IMG/VR virus record: IMGVR_UViG_3300035113_000009
Coordinates: 1 to 33,725 of that record
Direction: 5' to 3' (one strand)
DNA length: 33,725 nt
Source of the DNA: a virus
A program made the translations under genes and the position numbers. Below the pieces are notes generated by a model that searched no databases, was not told the origin of the DNA, and saw only the letters and a list, made by a program, of their open reading frames with translations. Below, in pieces: positions 19,617-29,262 of this stretch. Every line of letters begins with the position of its first letter. The stretch's first letter is position 1.

Positions 19617-21875
19617 TCATTTCCCGACCCTCCCGAGCGGGACAACGCGCCGACCCACCTTCTTCAAGGCCGCCGCTTGGCTTCTGGCAGCGGAAGCCTT
19701 TTCACCGAGGAACCGACCGGCCCATGCTCCGCTAGCTGCACCGCCTGGGCCGAAGAGACTCCCAACGGCACCGCCTGCCGATGTCGCCGCAGGCGTAATG
19801 AGGCGCGATACCAATCCCTGCTTGACCAGATTAGTGCCTTGTGCCGCCGCTCCGGGATAAGCGGCATCGACGGCAAGGATGTTCCCCCCTGCTCGTAGTG
19901 TGTGAATATTCTTGATCCCTTCAGGATCATCAGAAAACAGTGTGGCTATTTTCTCGCCATGTGAATCCAGATAGTCATTGACGCGACGGTTATTCCAAAA
20001 TGGAGTAGTCGTTTTTGTATTCGGCTGGCCCGCTTCAATCAGTTCGTTGCCGACATGCGCCTTGATGGCTTTTATCGCGGCATCTGCCTGCGGCTTAAGT
20101 TCATCTGGCATCTTGTTTCGCAGCGTATCAATCACACCATTAAACTGATCTATCGACAACTTATCCAGTAAAGTTGCCGGAATCTTTTCGTTCGGCGTGC
20201 GACGGGATAGCGGATCGTTCGGGTCTTTCTCAAACAGCCGCGCCATTCCTTTCGGATTGTTGATCGTGGCCTTCTTTTGCTGCCACATTTGGCGACTGAC
20301 GTTATAGACATCTTCGCCAGCACTTTTGGTAACGGCATCATCGATAGCCTCCTTGATCGGCTCAAGGATTGAGGCGTTATCATGCTTCCATCGTTTATTG
20401 ATGAACTGGCGGAATTCTTCTGCATTCGATACGGTCAAACCACCCGGGTTGTTTTTCTCAAACAGTTCAAGTTGGCTCTTGATGCCTTTAAGCAATCCAA
20501 GTTTGTCATCGGCCATGACGCCATTGACGAAACTCGGATCATCCAATATGGCGTGTATCGGTTCGGTCTGTACGACCGGCAATCCCTTGGATTTTTGATC
20601 CGCCGCCGTATAGAGCTTGCGGGATGCCTTGTCGTACCATTTTTCCAAGGCATCAACAGGGGCTGAAATCTTGTCACCAGTTGCATACAAGGATTTGTCA
20701 TTCAGCCCTACACGACCGCCATTTTCAGAGACAATCTGCGATCCCTTGTTTGTCAGTGCGTTGTATTCATCCGTGAAATGCTGCAACATTTGATGCCCTG
20801 CTGGCTCATTGATTTTCGTTATCTGTGCGTCGGTAGCCCCTTCAAGCACATTTCCAGTCAAGGCACTTTTGCGAATCTTGTCCAAGCCAAGGCCATCTTT
20901 CAAAATCTCTGCCCGAGAGGTTTGCACATCTTCTGGCAAATCAAGAGGCGATGCGACTGGCTTGGTAGGATCAGGCGCATATTCAATGGCCGCTGCTTTG
21001 CCTTGAACTGGCGTAGTAATACTGGCATCAACGCCTGCCACTTTGGGCGCGACTTCTGGAGCGGGCGCAGAGGTAGCTTTCGGGGTTTCCGCAGCCGCCA
21101 TTTCTGGTGCGTTCGCAGCTTCTGCCTTCCGCATATACGCAGGAAGTTCAGGCGGAATGGAAGGTGTCGGCGTCATGCCCGGAGTCGCTTCGGCCACGGC
21201 GGCGGGCTTTGCAGTGGCAGCAATGGATGGATTCACATCGCGCAGCAAACTAACCGGCTTTGCGCCCTGACCGCGCATCAGCAGCGCAGGCAACGCATTA
21301 ATCCCCGTTTCTACCGCCGTGGCAGCAGCCGGGCTTCCGGTCGCGGCAAGCGTGGCGTTCCCCGCTTTGGTCGCACCGATGGGAACCCAATTCAGCGGGT
21401 TATAGGGAGATTCGATAGCCGCGCTGGCTTTCTTTCCGACTTCGGTCTGCGGCTGGTAGGTGCGGTCGCGCTGCTCCTGCTCTACGGCCTTTGCCGCCTC
21501 ATCCACGCTACCGCCCGATGCCAGCGTCTGCAATCCACGCCAGCCGCCAATAATGGCAGCTCCACCGCTAGAAAGCACCTTTGCGGCAGCTTCTGCGTAT
21601 CCTGTTCCGCCAAGGTCATCAGGAACGCTCAGGAGCGGCTTAGATGCTGTTTCCGGCGCTTTTGGGGCCATAGGTGCAGGCGATGCACTCGACGCAACAG
21701 AAGCCGCTTGCGTCGGCTTCCCCTTGGCCTCACTGAGCAGCCATTCCGTATCCGGGTCAGTCTCAATGCTTACGCCCTGCTGCGGTGCAGCACTACCGGA
21801 CGCAGCCCCACCCTTCCCGGCTTCGTTCAGGAGCCATTCAGTATCGGGATCGGTTTCTAGCGCAACCTGTGCCAT
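19617..21875 (-). CDS. Large internal virion / DNA ejection protein (gp16-like position)
   Basis: The 752-aa protein is Ala/Pro-rich in its first 300 residues and then helical, ending in a Gly/Ala-rich segment (TSAGGAVGSLFGPGG) and a very basic tail. ETDPDTEWLL occurs twice at the N-terminus (residues 7-16 and 38-47). There is no clear enzymatic motif. Being the last and largest of three consecutive genes after gp10- and fibre-like genes, it fits the P22 gp16/gp20-type ejection proteins, which form a conduit for DNA in the cell envelope. It overlaps the upstream gene by one base (TGATG). Confidence 0.7.
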   Translation of the reverse strand: MAQVALETDPDTEWLLNEAGKGGAASGSAAPQQGVSIETDPDTEWLLSEAKGKPTQAASVASSASPAPMAPKAPETASKPLLSVPDDLGGTGYAEAAAKVLSSGGAAIIGGWRGLQTLASGGSVDEAAKAVEQEQRDRTYQPQTEVGKKASAAIESPYNPLNWVPIGATKAGNATLAATGSPAAATAVETGINALPALLMRGQGAKPVSLLRDVNPSIAATAKPAAVAEATPGMTPTPSIPPELPAYMRKAEAANAPEMAAAETPKATSAPAPEVAPKVAGVDASITTPVQGKAAAIEYAPDPTKPVASPLDLPEDVQTSRAEILKDGLGLDKIRKSALTGNVLEGATDAQITKINEPAGHQMLQHFTDEYNALTNKGSQIVSENGGRVGLNDKSLYATGDKISAPVDALEKWYDKASRKLYTAADQKSKGLPVVQTEPIHAILDDPSFVNGVMADDKLGLLKGIKSQLELFEKNNPGGLTVSNAEEFRQFINKRWKHDNASILEPIKEAIDDAVTKSAGEDVYNVSRQMWQQKKATINNPKGMARLFEKDPNDPLSRRTPNEKIPATLLDKLSIDQFNGVIDTLRNKMPDELKPQADAAIKAIKAHVGNELIEAGQPNTKTTTPFWNNRRVNDYLDSHGEKIATLFSDDPEGIKNIHTLRAGGNILAVDAAYPGAAAQGTNLVKQGLVSRLITPAATSAGGAVGSLFGPGGAASGAWAGRFLGEKASAARSQAAALKKVGRRVVPLGRVGK

Positions 21876-23179
21876 CAGTATTTACCCGCCGTGGTCAGCA
21901 TGTTCAACTTGATGAGTTTGTCAGCATAAGTTGCCGCTTTGGATGCGCGTTCCTTGCTTCCCGGCTTGCCCAAAACGCGGTCGATTGTTCCATTGTCGCC
22001 AGAAGCCTTGGCATTTTTCAGGATATAGACCATCGGATCGAACGTCTGACTCCATTGGTTCTGAAAGTCGCGGGCAGCAAAAATGTCCTTCTGGTTGTCC
22101 GGACTGGTGATCGCAGCCTGCATTCCCTTGTTGAATGCTTCCGCCCCTGACACATAGGCATCATTGACCTTGGTTATTTTCTTGATCGCCTCGCCCGGGG
22201 AATCGCTAGGCAGTACCGCATTTGCTGCAAGTTGTCGCGCTGCATCGGTATTCGCGCCCATCGAAGACGCGTTATTTTCGACCTGGAGCGCTATAAAGTG
22301 ACGCAATTGGGCAGTTGCAGGCCCAATATCGGCAGCAGACTTTGGTATGAACTCGCTCAGGCCGACCGAATTCATCACACTGGCGAGCTTACCCGATCCG
22401 GTTCCGGTAAAAGCATCTGGCGTTAGATCGAGAATCTGCTTATTATTGAAGTGCTGCGCCGGGGCTTGGGCCGCTGCCGCTTGCGCCTGATCGCGCAGAG
22501 CATACAAAGGGGCAGCAGTCTGCGGGCTTTCTCCCTGCGGATAAGTAAGCGGTGCGTTCGTGGTTTGTCCCTGCACTGGCATGGCATTCTGCTGCACCGT
22601 ACCGAATTGACCCTTCTGTACCACGGTAGGCACGCCACGCGGCCCCATAGCGGTTCCTGGCGTTTGTTGGGCACTCGCCGGTACTTGCGTCTGCGCGACC
22701 TGACCGGACGCGCCTACGCCCGCCTGCTGGCGTTGTGCAACAAGCTGCTGCACGGACTGCGGCGACTGTTGGATAACCTGCGAGTATTTCTGATACCAAG
22801 GGCCGACTACTTCATCAGGCACACCAGCGCCACGGGCGAAAGCCGCATGCTGATCAAGCAAGGATTGCATTTTCTGGCTATATTGCTGTAGTCGTGTCGG
22901 GTCTTGTTCCTGCGCCGCTGCTGCAACAATAGGGTCCTGAGCGATGGAATTGAAATCGTCCTGTACCCGCTGCGCCTGTTCCTGAGATAACTTAAAGGCA
23001 GCAGACTTCGCTTGTGTCTGCGCCGTCTGCGACTGCGCCTGCACACCAGCGATTTCAGCCGGAAGCGTAGCCTGCGCCTTTTTCAGCGATATTGCCCCGT
23101 TCGCGGCTTGGAGGATAGACCCGATATTGCTCAACGCATTCGGCGTCTGGACTTGCGAGATAAAACCGTAATCAGGCAT
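21875..23179 (-). CDS. DNA ejection protein (P22 gp20-like position)
   Basis: The 434-aa protein has a Gln/Ala-rich coiled-coil N-terminal half (LPAEIAGVQAQSQTAQTQAK), a low-complexity centre (QAQAAAAQAPAQ) and a helical C-terminus ending LNMLTTAGKY. Composition and position between the gp7-like and large ejection proteins are typical of P22-type internal proteins expelled with the DNA. Assignment rests on context and composition rather than a definite motif. Confidence 0.7.
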   Translation of the reverse strand: MPDYGFISQVQTPNALSNIGSILQAANGAISLKKAQATLPAEIAGVQAQSQTAQTQAKSAAFKLSQEQAQRVQDDFNSIAQDPIVAAAAQEQDPTRLQQYSQKMQSLLDQHAAFARGAGVPDEVVGPWYQKYSQVIQQSPQSVQQLVAQRQQAGVGASGQVAQTQVPASAQQTPGTAMGPRGVPTVVQKGQFGTVQQNAMPVQGQTTNAPLTYPQGESPQTAAPLYALRDQAQAAAAQAPAQHFNNKQILDLTPDAFTGTGSGKLASVMNSVGLSEFIPKSAADIGPATAQLRHFIALQVENNASSMGANTDAARQLAANAVLPSDSPGEAIKKITKVNDAYVSGAEAFNKGMQAAITSPDNQKDIFAARDFQNQWSQTFDPMVYILKNAKASGDNGTIDRVLGKPGSKERASKAATYADKLIKLNMLTTAGKY

Positions 23180-23182
23180 GGA

Positions 23183-24025
23183 TCAGCCCCCCCCGAACTT
23201 CTGATAATCCGCCACCATGCCGGGGCTAAAATTCTGGCTGGTACTGTACAAACCACCTGCGCCGGAACTCCCGCCGGATGATGGTTGCAGGAAGTTTCCA
23301 AGCTGATACCAACCGAGTCCATTGCTGATTCCGCTGCTCAGCGCATTCGCTTGTCCGATCGTTCCTGCTGCCTGCGCTGCGCCGATGTTCGACAGGCTAT
23401 TGCCGACGCCCTGCGAAATATTAGCGCCTGCGCCCGCCGTCGAAGCGTTTGCAGAATTTCCTAATCCTGCAATCGTGGAGAGCCGATTGAAGATATTCGT
23501 CTGATTCGCCGAGTAGTTGTTAAACGCATTCTGATAGGCATTCCCCGCGAAGTTCTGCGCGTAATCATTAATGCCTTTCAGCGTGTTTCCACTCACCAAC
23601 CCGCCAGTCGAGTTGGCGAAATTCTTCACCGCGCCGAGTCCCTGCCCAAGCTGGAACTCATAGTTCGGTGCCAGATTCGCGTTCAGGTCGTTCGCATCGA
23701 ACTGGTGATTGAAATATGGCTGCATATCACTGATGCTGCCAAGCGCATTCTTGCCAGCCACGCGCCACGGTTTTTGCTGCGCGTTGATCGTGTTGAACAT
23801 GCCTTGCTGCGAATTGACGGCTTGCTCCGATGCGTTCGCAGCTTGGGATGCGGCTTTGCCTGCGGCTTTGCTGCTCAGTACGCCACCGACAATTGCGCCA
23901 CCAACGCCAATAGCTGCTGTTACAGGGTCGTTTTTCTCGCCATACGGAGCGCCGCCGAAAGGGTCACCAATCGGCATCTCAGCCGACCAGAATTTAGTCG
24001 CACGGCGGGACATATAGATTTTCAT
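23183..24025 (-). CDS. DNA transfer / ejection protein (P22 gp7-like position)
   Basis: The 280-aa protein has a glycine-rich hydrophobic segment (AIGVGGAIVGGVLSSKAAGK) near the N-terminus and then the pattern GKNALGSISDM ... APNYEFQLGQGLGAVKNFAN ... GGLVSGNTLKGINDYAQ. This pattern is widespread in podoviral proteins annotated as DNA transfer proteins. It starts in an ATGA overlap with the GNAT-like gene. It probably inserts in the host membrane during DNA entry. Confidence 0.75.
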   Translation of the reverse strand: MKIYMSRRATKFWSAEMPIGDPFGGAPYGEKNDPVTAAIGVGGAIVGGVLSSKAAGKAASQAANASEQAVNSQQGMFNTINAQQKPWRVAGKNALGSISDMQPYFNHQFDANDLNANLAPNYEFQLGQGLGAVKNFANSTGGLVSGNTLKGINDYAQNFAGNAYQNAFNNYSANQTNIFNRLSTIAGLGNSANASTAGAGANISQGVGNSLSNIGAAQAAGTIGQANALSSGISNGLGWYQLGNFLQPSSGGSSGAGGLYSTSQNFSPGMVADYQKFGGG

Positions 24026-24363
24026 AATTGATACTCCGTCAGTCCATTCATTTTAGCTATAACGCGGAATCCAAGCAATCTGGCAAGCCGATGGCCTATG
24101 GCATGGTCGTCCATGACTTTCGTCGTTGCGTGGCCTTCTTCGCGGATTACCTGCGACAGATACGAACGCATGATGCCACGCAGCCATACGCGGCCCTGAT
24201 GGCACGGGTCGATGGCGATATGCACTTCTGAGCCGCGCCGAAGGATTGCGCCTTTGTTTGCGATAGGGATAATCTGCCAGTCATCGAATGCAGCAGCAAA
24301 GTCGGCATATGGCATCTGTGTGCGATGCTGGACGGCGGCATAGACTTGTTGAAGTGCGCTCAT
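24022..24363 (-). CDS. GNAT-like small protein in the ejection cluster, 113 aa
   Basis: The segments EVHIAIDPCHQGRVWL, RSYLSQVIREEGHATTKV and HRLARLLGFRVIAKMNGLTEYQL look like the later half of an acetyltransferase (GNAT) fold with the typical LGF near the end. Similar acetyltransferase-like proteins accompany internal virion genes in T7-like phages (gp13 type), so a structural or assembly role is possible. The acetyl-CoA loop (Q/R-x-x-G-x-G/A) is not clear, so activity is doubtful. Confidence 0.55.
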   Translation of the reverse strand: MSALQQVYAAVQHRTQMPYADFAAAFDDWQIIPIANKGAILRRGSEVHIAIDPCHQGRVWLRGIMRSYLSQVIREEGHATTKVMDDHAIGHRLARLLGFRVIAKMNGLTEYQL

Positions 24364-25928
24364 GCTGTCCTCTTTATGATGCCTTCCGCGTTGTAGGTCA
24401 CAGTTGTGAATGTGCCAGTCGTAGCAATCGTAATTGCCGTCGAGGCCTTGCAGCGAATATGAATCACTGTGCTTTCATATGGCCCTACGCCCGTCACGTT
24501 CGTTATCGCCGTGATAAATGTCGCACCGTTTAGCTGAATGAATCCGAGCGTAACTGTTTGCGCCGTGTTCGTTTCGTCGGTGTAGGCACACGTCACGGTG
24601 AAGTTATGGACTGTGGCTGTGGTGACATTGACGTTCGCAGAGACTTCAAACGATCCATCCGATGCGCCGACAGTGAATGTCGATACCGATGCGACTGCTG
24701 CGTTCTGTGCAGTTACGCGACCAGATGCGACCACAGCGACAGCGCCGAGTGCGCCTGAAGTTGTCACACCGCCGATTTTCGATATGCTGCCAGTTGCAGC
24801 TATTTGCCCTGTTACATCACAGGCAACTGTAGGAGCAGTCGTACTACCAAGAGCTACATTGCCACCGAACGCACTCTGTGCAGTTCCGGCACCATAAAAT
24901 GCAAATCTGGCCGTTGCCGAATTCAAATCGCTATAAAACGCATAGAGATTCGTCATTCTGTTGTCGGCGGTTATTGTCGATTTGAAGCTGTAATAATTTG
25001 TGATCGTGCAACTGGCAGATGTTGTATTGGGTCTTGCGTTATAACAAGCCAGCGATGGTAGCGTTCCTGCATAATTCGCATGTGGCCGAACATCAATGCC
25101 ATCAAAACTGACAGCCGCGCCACCGGCTGAAAGTTCAGAGAGAAGCTGTATTCCTTGGCTCGTCGTGACAGTAAAGCTATTGTCATTTATCAACACTTGA
25201 GTGGCTGTACTAGGACTTGCTCCAGCCCCTCCGACAGCAACATGAGAACCATTAAATTGCAATCCTGATGACTCTCCCCATGTATTCGCGCTAGTTGCAT
25301 ACGCTATAAAATTCGCATTAGCTGCATTCGGAAGCTTTAGCGTACTCCACAGCGGTGCAGTCGTTACACCGCCAGAGCGCAGATATGATCCAGCGGATAC
25401 ATCGGCAAGTCGAGCCAATGTCGTTGTCGTATCGCCATACAGGATGTCGCCAACAGCGTATGAAGCGAACCCCGTCCCGCCATTGGCAGCAATCAAAGTT
25501 CCGGAAAGCGTTATCGTTCCGCTAGATGTTATCGGCCCTCCGCTGGTCGTTAGCCCTGTCGTGCCACCAGACACATCGACGCTTGTCACGCTGCCAGTTC
25601 CAGCAGGCAAGTCGCTAACATCCAGCGTGCGAAACGACGGGGGCGCGGCAGTCCCACTCAGCGGCCCAGCGAATACGTTATGCTGCCCCGTTGTCTGTAC
25701 GCCAGTCCCGCCGTTGCCAACTGGCAGAATTCCACTTACGTCTGCGGTCAAATCGACCGGCCCAAATCCAGCCCCGCCACCGTGTAATACATCCGTGGCG
25801 GTTCCGGTATCGCCATTGCCGCCAATCTGGAAAAGATTCACCCAGAAGCGATACCAAGCGCGCGTCGGCGGTGCGCCGTCATCGGTTAGCGAATTCGTTG
25901 CAACTGGCGGATAGAACTGGTCAGCCAT
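24360..25928 (-). CDS. Tail fibre or needle-like structural protein, 522 aa
   Basis: The protein is beta-rich, with GNGGTG-type repeats (VGNGGTGVQTT, ANGGTGFASYAVGD) characteristic of phage fibres. The N-terminus (MADQFYPPVATNSLTDDG, then TRAWYRFWVNLFQ) may attach to the virion. The last ~130 residues read as a compact beta domain (ASDGSFEVSANVNVT ... GLFIQLNG-like strands ... NAEGIIKRTA), likely a trimeric tip. It lies where P22 encodes tail needle gp26, directly after gp10. An ATGA overlap links it to the GNAT-like gene. Confidence 0.7.
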   Translation of the reverse strand: MADQFYPPVATNSLTDDGAPPTRAWYRFWVNLFQIGGNGDTGTATDVLHGGGAGFGPVDLTADVSGILPVGNGGTGVQTTGQHNVFAGPLSGTAAPPSFRTLDVSDLPAGTGSVTSVDVSGGTTGLTTSGGPITSSGTITLSGTLIAANGGTGFASYAVGDILYGDTTTTLARLADVSAGSYLRSGGVTTAPLWSTLKLPNAANANFIAYATSANTWGESSGLQFNGSHVAVGGAGASPSTATQVLINDNSFTVTTSQGIQLLSELSAGGAAVSFDGIDVRPHANYAGTLPSLACYNARPNTTSASCTITNYYSFKSTITADNRMTNLYAFYSDLNSATARFAFYGAGTAQSAFGGNVALGSTTAPTVACDVTGQIAATGSISKIGGVTTSGALGAVAVVASGRVTAQNAAVASVSTFTVGASDGSFEVSANVNVTTATVHNFTVTCAYTDETNTAQTVTLGFIQLNGATFITAITNVTGVGPYESTVIHIRCKASTAITIATTGTFTTVTYNAEGIIKRTA

Positions 25929-25929
25929 G

Positions 25930-27387
25930 TCAATTGCTTCCCGGCGTGGCGTTCAAGTTCGCAGACACGACGACACGATAGACCGGATCAGTGACGGTAA
26001 CTTCAAAGATACGATCACGAGCAGCGCCTAGCCTGCGCCATATCGCCCGATGCTTGTACTGTCCTGTTTTGCCGATAGTAGCGGTATGCTGCGTGCCGAA
26101 TGTCGAACCGCCATCGTCCGACCAAGTAAGAACAGCTTTGGGATCGCTTCCCTGTCCGGTTTGCAAGCCCACTCCGGGCTGAAACTGTATCTGCAAGTCG
26201 TGAAAGAATTGCCGCTTTAGATCGGTTGTCAGATGCTGGCAGCGACGGATACAGGGAATCAATGACCCGTCCATATCGGTGAAAGTCGATTGCGACAGCA
26301 TGTAAAGATTGCCATTCTGCCAATCGCCGACAATCACATCGCCGTTGAAATTCATCGAGCAGTTTCCACGGTGCCGGTGCAGGATGTTATTTGCGTCACG
26401 ATAGGCGCGTTTATGCCAGTATCCAGTCGCGAGGTCATAGACCCATGTAATGTCCTCGGTTGGGAAATTCAGCACATAAAATTCATGCCCTGACTGCGTA
26501 TAGGTGTAGGCAACTGCATCATTCGTGACGGCATAATTCTGGATCGCATATTCCACGGCGAACGTCGATATCCGAACTGGGGTATAACCCTTCATCTGCA
26601 CCACGGTTGCGTTCCCTCGCGTGTCATTGGCAAGGAACGCGAACGATTCGCCGAGGCGCGAAACCGAGAACGGGGCAAGCGTTCCGTGCTGCATTGATGT
26701 GCCGGGAATGCGCTGGAATGGAAACGGAAACGTGCCGACATCCGTCCAGACTTCGGTGAAACACTCTTTAATCAGGAATATCTCCCGATTGCTTACTATC
26801 AGGCTTATTAGATTCCCGGTAGAGCCATCGGCAGAGGAAAAGTTAAGCGCGCTGGATGTAACCGACAACGCATCGGTGCAGCCCCATTGGTTTGTACCGG
26901 GATTGTTGTAGATCAGAAAATTGTCGATGATGTCCGTGCGTGTGCCATTGGCAAATGCGCCATCATTGATCGCGGCGAAAGTATTCGTTCCCCATGTGTA
27001 GTAATAACGACTAGCGCCATCGCACAGATATGCGCTCACGCCATTGTCGGCAATCGACACAGGCCCGGAAGTCGTCAGCAGCGTACCGACTGCGGTTTCA
27101 TTGAAATTCGCGTCGATGTAGTACAGGACATTGGAACTAACTACCAGACAGGTAACACTGCCCGGAAGCGTATAAGTGGCACGGACAGGGCCACCAGCAG
27201 CCGTTTCCAGCTTTAGCAGTAATCCGGGCGCAGGATAAAGTGCAATAACGCCGCGCAAATCCTGCGTGGTTGGATTATCATCAGTCTTGGTCGGGTCAGT
27301 CTCTGGATACCAGTTAATCGACTCCTGATCGTTCTGTGTGAGCGATGCGGCTATGTATGATCCGCCGACGAATCCAAAATCACTCAC
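25930..27387 (-). CDS. P22 gp10-like packaged DNA stabilisation / head-completion protein
   Basis: The 485-aa protein matches the gp10 family: GFVGGSYIAASLTQNDQESI and NWYPE at the N-terminus, PGTSMQHGT and LAND in the middle, DLATGYWHKR, and the C-terminal RIFEVTVTDPVYRVVVSANL. In P22 it plugs the head-tail connector after packaging, assembling on gp4. I chose the GTG at 27387 because it forms a GTGA overlap with the upstream gene and has GAGG upstream; the frame remains open further 5'. Confidence 0.88.
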   Translation of the reverse strand: MSDFGFVGGSYIAASLTQNDQESINWYPETDPTKTDDNPTTQDLRGVIALYPAPGLLLKLETAAGGPVRATYTLPGSVTCLVVSSNVLYYIDANFNETAVGTLLTTSGPVSIADNGVSAYLCDGASRYYYTWGTNTFAAINDGAFANGTRTDIIDNFLIYNNPGTNQWGCTDALSVTSSALNFSSADGSTGNLISLIVSNREIFLIKECFTEVWTDVGTFPFPFQRIPGTSMQHGTLAPFSVSRLGESFAFLANDTRGNATVVQMKGYTPVRISTFAVEYAIQNYAVTNDAVAYTYTQSGHEFYVLNFPTEDITWVYDLATGYWHKRAYRDANNILHRHRGNCSMNFNGDVIVGDWQNGNLYMLSQSTFTDMDGSLIPCIRRCQHLTTDLKRQFFHDLQIQFQPGVGLQTGQGSDPKAVLTWSDDGGSTFGTQHTATIGKTGQYKHRAIWRRLGAARDRIFEVTVTDPVYRVVVSANLNATPGSN

Positions 27388-27566
27388 TTCGCCATCCTCG
27401 CAACGATTGCAGCGCCATTTACCTTGAACCACTTCGCGAATTCGCTCTTCTGCTGCGGATGGTCTTTCAGCAATTCATTCGCAATCGCAAGCGCGGAATC
27501 TTCCGTGAGGTCGTCAGCAGCTTTCCATGCCGCGACAATTTCAGCTTGTTTATCAGCGGCATTCAT
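27384..27566 (-). CDS. Small helical protein between gp4- and gp10-like genes, 60 aa
   Basis: The ATG at 27566 overlaps the stop of the gp4-like gene (ATGA). The product is helical and charged ([20 protein letters not shown] ... [16 protein letters not shown]). No family is recognised. Being coupled on both sides to connector genes, it may be a small connector or assembly protein. Confidence 0.6.
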   Translation of the reverse strand: MNAADKQAEIVAAWKAADDLTEDSALAIANELLKDHPQQKSEFAKWFKVNGAAIVARMAK

Positions 27567-28501
27567 TGCGTGAAACCCCCGGAGAATATCCACGCGGCAT
27601 CATTTCTGCGATTCATACTGACAAGAGCATCATCGAACCGCGCAATCTGTGGCGGGTTCATATTTGTACGTTTCACCCACGCGCGAGACTCGGCAGCATT
27701 CTTTTGGATAAGTTGCACCTGTACCGGATCGGTCGTGCGCCCGTATTCAGGCAGAAGCAGTTCGGCAAGGTTCCAGCGAATCGCCATGTTATAGCCCTGC
27801 GGCAGCGTGACTGTTTCTGCCAGCGTGTTGAATCCTTGCAGTACCGTTTCCGCGAACATGTGCATTTCGCCTGATCCTGGCACCGGCCAGAATGTGATAT
27901 TGCCGACCGGCGATGAAGGCTGGTAGTACAACATGCGCGGCCACGGCCCTTGCAACGTCTTGAAGCCGATCAGCTCGTATTGCTCAATATTGACCGGCGT
28001 CACGATGTAGTCAAGCGACGATACGCGGACGAAGGCGCTATTGATCCGCAATGGGCGCTGGTAGTAGGTCGTTATCGTCGTGCTGGTGACAGGCGCGGAA
28101 GTGTAATCGACGCTTACCTGATAGGTGCCAGTCTGCCCCGCGCCGGTAATGAACTTGATAACCTGCGTTCCTGCCGTAACACCTGAGCCGGTCAGATATT
28201 GCCCAAGTGCGATATTCCCTGCTGATATTGACGAAACTGTCAGCGTTGTCCCCGCGATGCTTCCGGTGAAGGTTCCGCCTATGGTTCCACCCTGTCCGAT
28301 GGTGTATTGATAGACGTTGTTCGTCAGCGTGAAAATGATTTCAGTGACGTAATTCACCATCATGGTCGAGTTCGACCACGTTTCCAGCATGTCGTTGAGC
28401 ATGTCGAGGCAATCGTTTGCATCCGATGCCTCTATGGTTTCCCCCGGAGCGTAAGCCCCGATTGCCCTTAGAGAGCGAGTTACCAAGTCGAGGGCTTGCA
28501 C
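27563..28501 (-). CDS. P22 gp4-like tail accessory factor with inserted beta domain
   Basis: The 312-aa protein follows P22 gp4 at both ends: [20 protein letters not shown] and [17 protein letters not shown] at the N-terminus, [22 protein letters not shown] and [22 protein letters not shown] later. gp4 completes the portal ring and starts head closure. Residues about 77-143 ([20 protein letters not shown] ... GTYQVS) form a Ser/Thr/Gly-rich beta module inserted between YTIGQGG and RPLRI. The start is a GTG at 28501 with GGAG eight bases upstream. Confidence 0.85.
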   Translation of the reverse strand: MQALDLVTRSLRAIGAYAPGETIEASDANDCLDMLNDMLETWSNSTMMVNYVTEIIFTLTNNVYQYTIGQGGTIGGTFTGSIAGTTLTVSSISAGNIALGQYLTGSGVTAGTQVIKFITGAGQTGTYQVSVDYTSAPVTSTTITTYYQRPLRINSAFVRVSSLDYIVTPVNIEQYELIGFKTLQGPWPRMLYYQPSSPVGNITFWPVPGSGEMHMFAETVLQGFNTLAETVTLPQGYNMAIRWNLAELLLPEYGRTTDPVQVQLIQKNAAESRAWVKRTNMNPPQIARFDDALVSMNRRNDAAWIFSGGFTQ

Positions 28502-28525
28502 TATAGTTTCTCCGTTCAGGCCATC

Positions 28526-28855
28526 TTAATTGCCTATGCCGTTTTGCACCTTGACGACCGCTGTACTGCTTCCAGTAATGCCGCTGAAGTACGCATCGCG
28601 CGGGCCGGTGACAACGATTTGCGTCGAGTGCAGCAGGTAGTAGCAGTTCTGCACTGATGCAGCCGCAGCAGCATTTTTAGCCGCCTCCGCAGCCGTTGCG
28701 CCCCACCCGACAACGCAGTCAATCGCAGCATCAGTATTGGTCAGGAGGTATTGTTGCGCGGTTTCTCCAGTTAGACTTATCGCCTGCACCGCTGTCGGCG
28801 CAGAGGTTGCCCCGGTAAAGCTGAGCAGCGGGCCTTTGGGCTGAAATGCGATCAT
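28526..28855 (-). CDS. Small virion-associated protein, 109 aa
   Basis: The protein is hydrophobic to neutral with an alanine-rich helix (GWGATAAEAAKNAAAAAS) and beta-type ends (VVTGPRDAYFSGITGSSTAV). It starts in an ATGA overlap with the next structural gene. Its place between the glycosyltransferase and gp4 suggests a minor head or decoration protein; no definite family is recognised. Confidence 0.6.
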   Translation of the reverse strand: MIAFQPKGPLLSFTGATSAPTAVQAISLTGETAQQYLLTNTDAAIDCVVGWGATAAEAAKNAAAAASVQNCYYLLHSTQIVVTGPRDAYFSGITGSSTAVVKVQNGIGN

Positions 28856-29247
28856 GCCGGATCAACCGTTATGGTGATGACACCGACTGCCGAGGTTGGC
28901 GTGCCAGTCAGAACAACATTCAGCGAATCTCCCGCAACAAAGCTGCGCGTCGGAACGCCTGCAACCATTGTCAGTGACTGATTCGTATCTGCCGTCCCTG
29001 CCACATCGAAGCTGCCAGAGTGCAGCAGCGTTCCAGATGCAGCGGCAATGGTCGAAGCGCACTTATAGAACTGGAACGTACATGCGCCACCGCTACCAGC
29101 TACACGAGGGCGTCCGGTAATCGCTACCACGCGGCAGGGGAACTGCGCGATCCACGCCGCCTGTGTGACCGTGTTTGCGTCATACTTGAATTGAATGTAC
29201 TTGCAAGCACCCTGGCTATCCATTACTCCTAATGCGCGTCCGCCCAT
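28852..29247 (-). CDS. Beta-rich structural protein, 131 aa
   Basis: The protein contains QGACKYIQFKYDANTVTQAA, FPCRVVAITGRPRVAGSG and many Thr/Gly/Val strands, consistent with a jelly-roll or decoration fold. AAAGGAAA precedes the ATG. It is coupled to the next gene by ATGA. It is likely a head fibre or decoration protein, inferred from composition and place. Confidence 0.6.
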   Translation of the reverse strand: MGGRALGVMDSQGACKYIQFKYDANTVTQAAWIAQFPCRVVAITGRPRVAGSGGACTFQFYKCASTIAAASGTLLHSGSFDVAGTADTNQSLTMVAGVPTRSFVAGDSLNVVLTGTPTSAVGVITITVDPA

Positions 29248-29262
29248 ACGATTTCCTTTCGA

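Noticed and set aside
19542-19898. Plus-strand frame starting MLEWIGIAWAIKYFLDKRIR
   Set aside because: The hydrophobic start is attractive, but there is no ribosome site and most of it is antisense to the ejection protein gene.
20778-21860. 360-codon plus-strand frame opposite the large ejection protein
   Set aside because: The Cys/Arg-rich low-complexity product is antisense to a long overlapping-operon gene, with no domain recognised.
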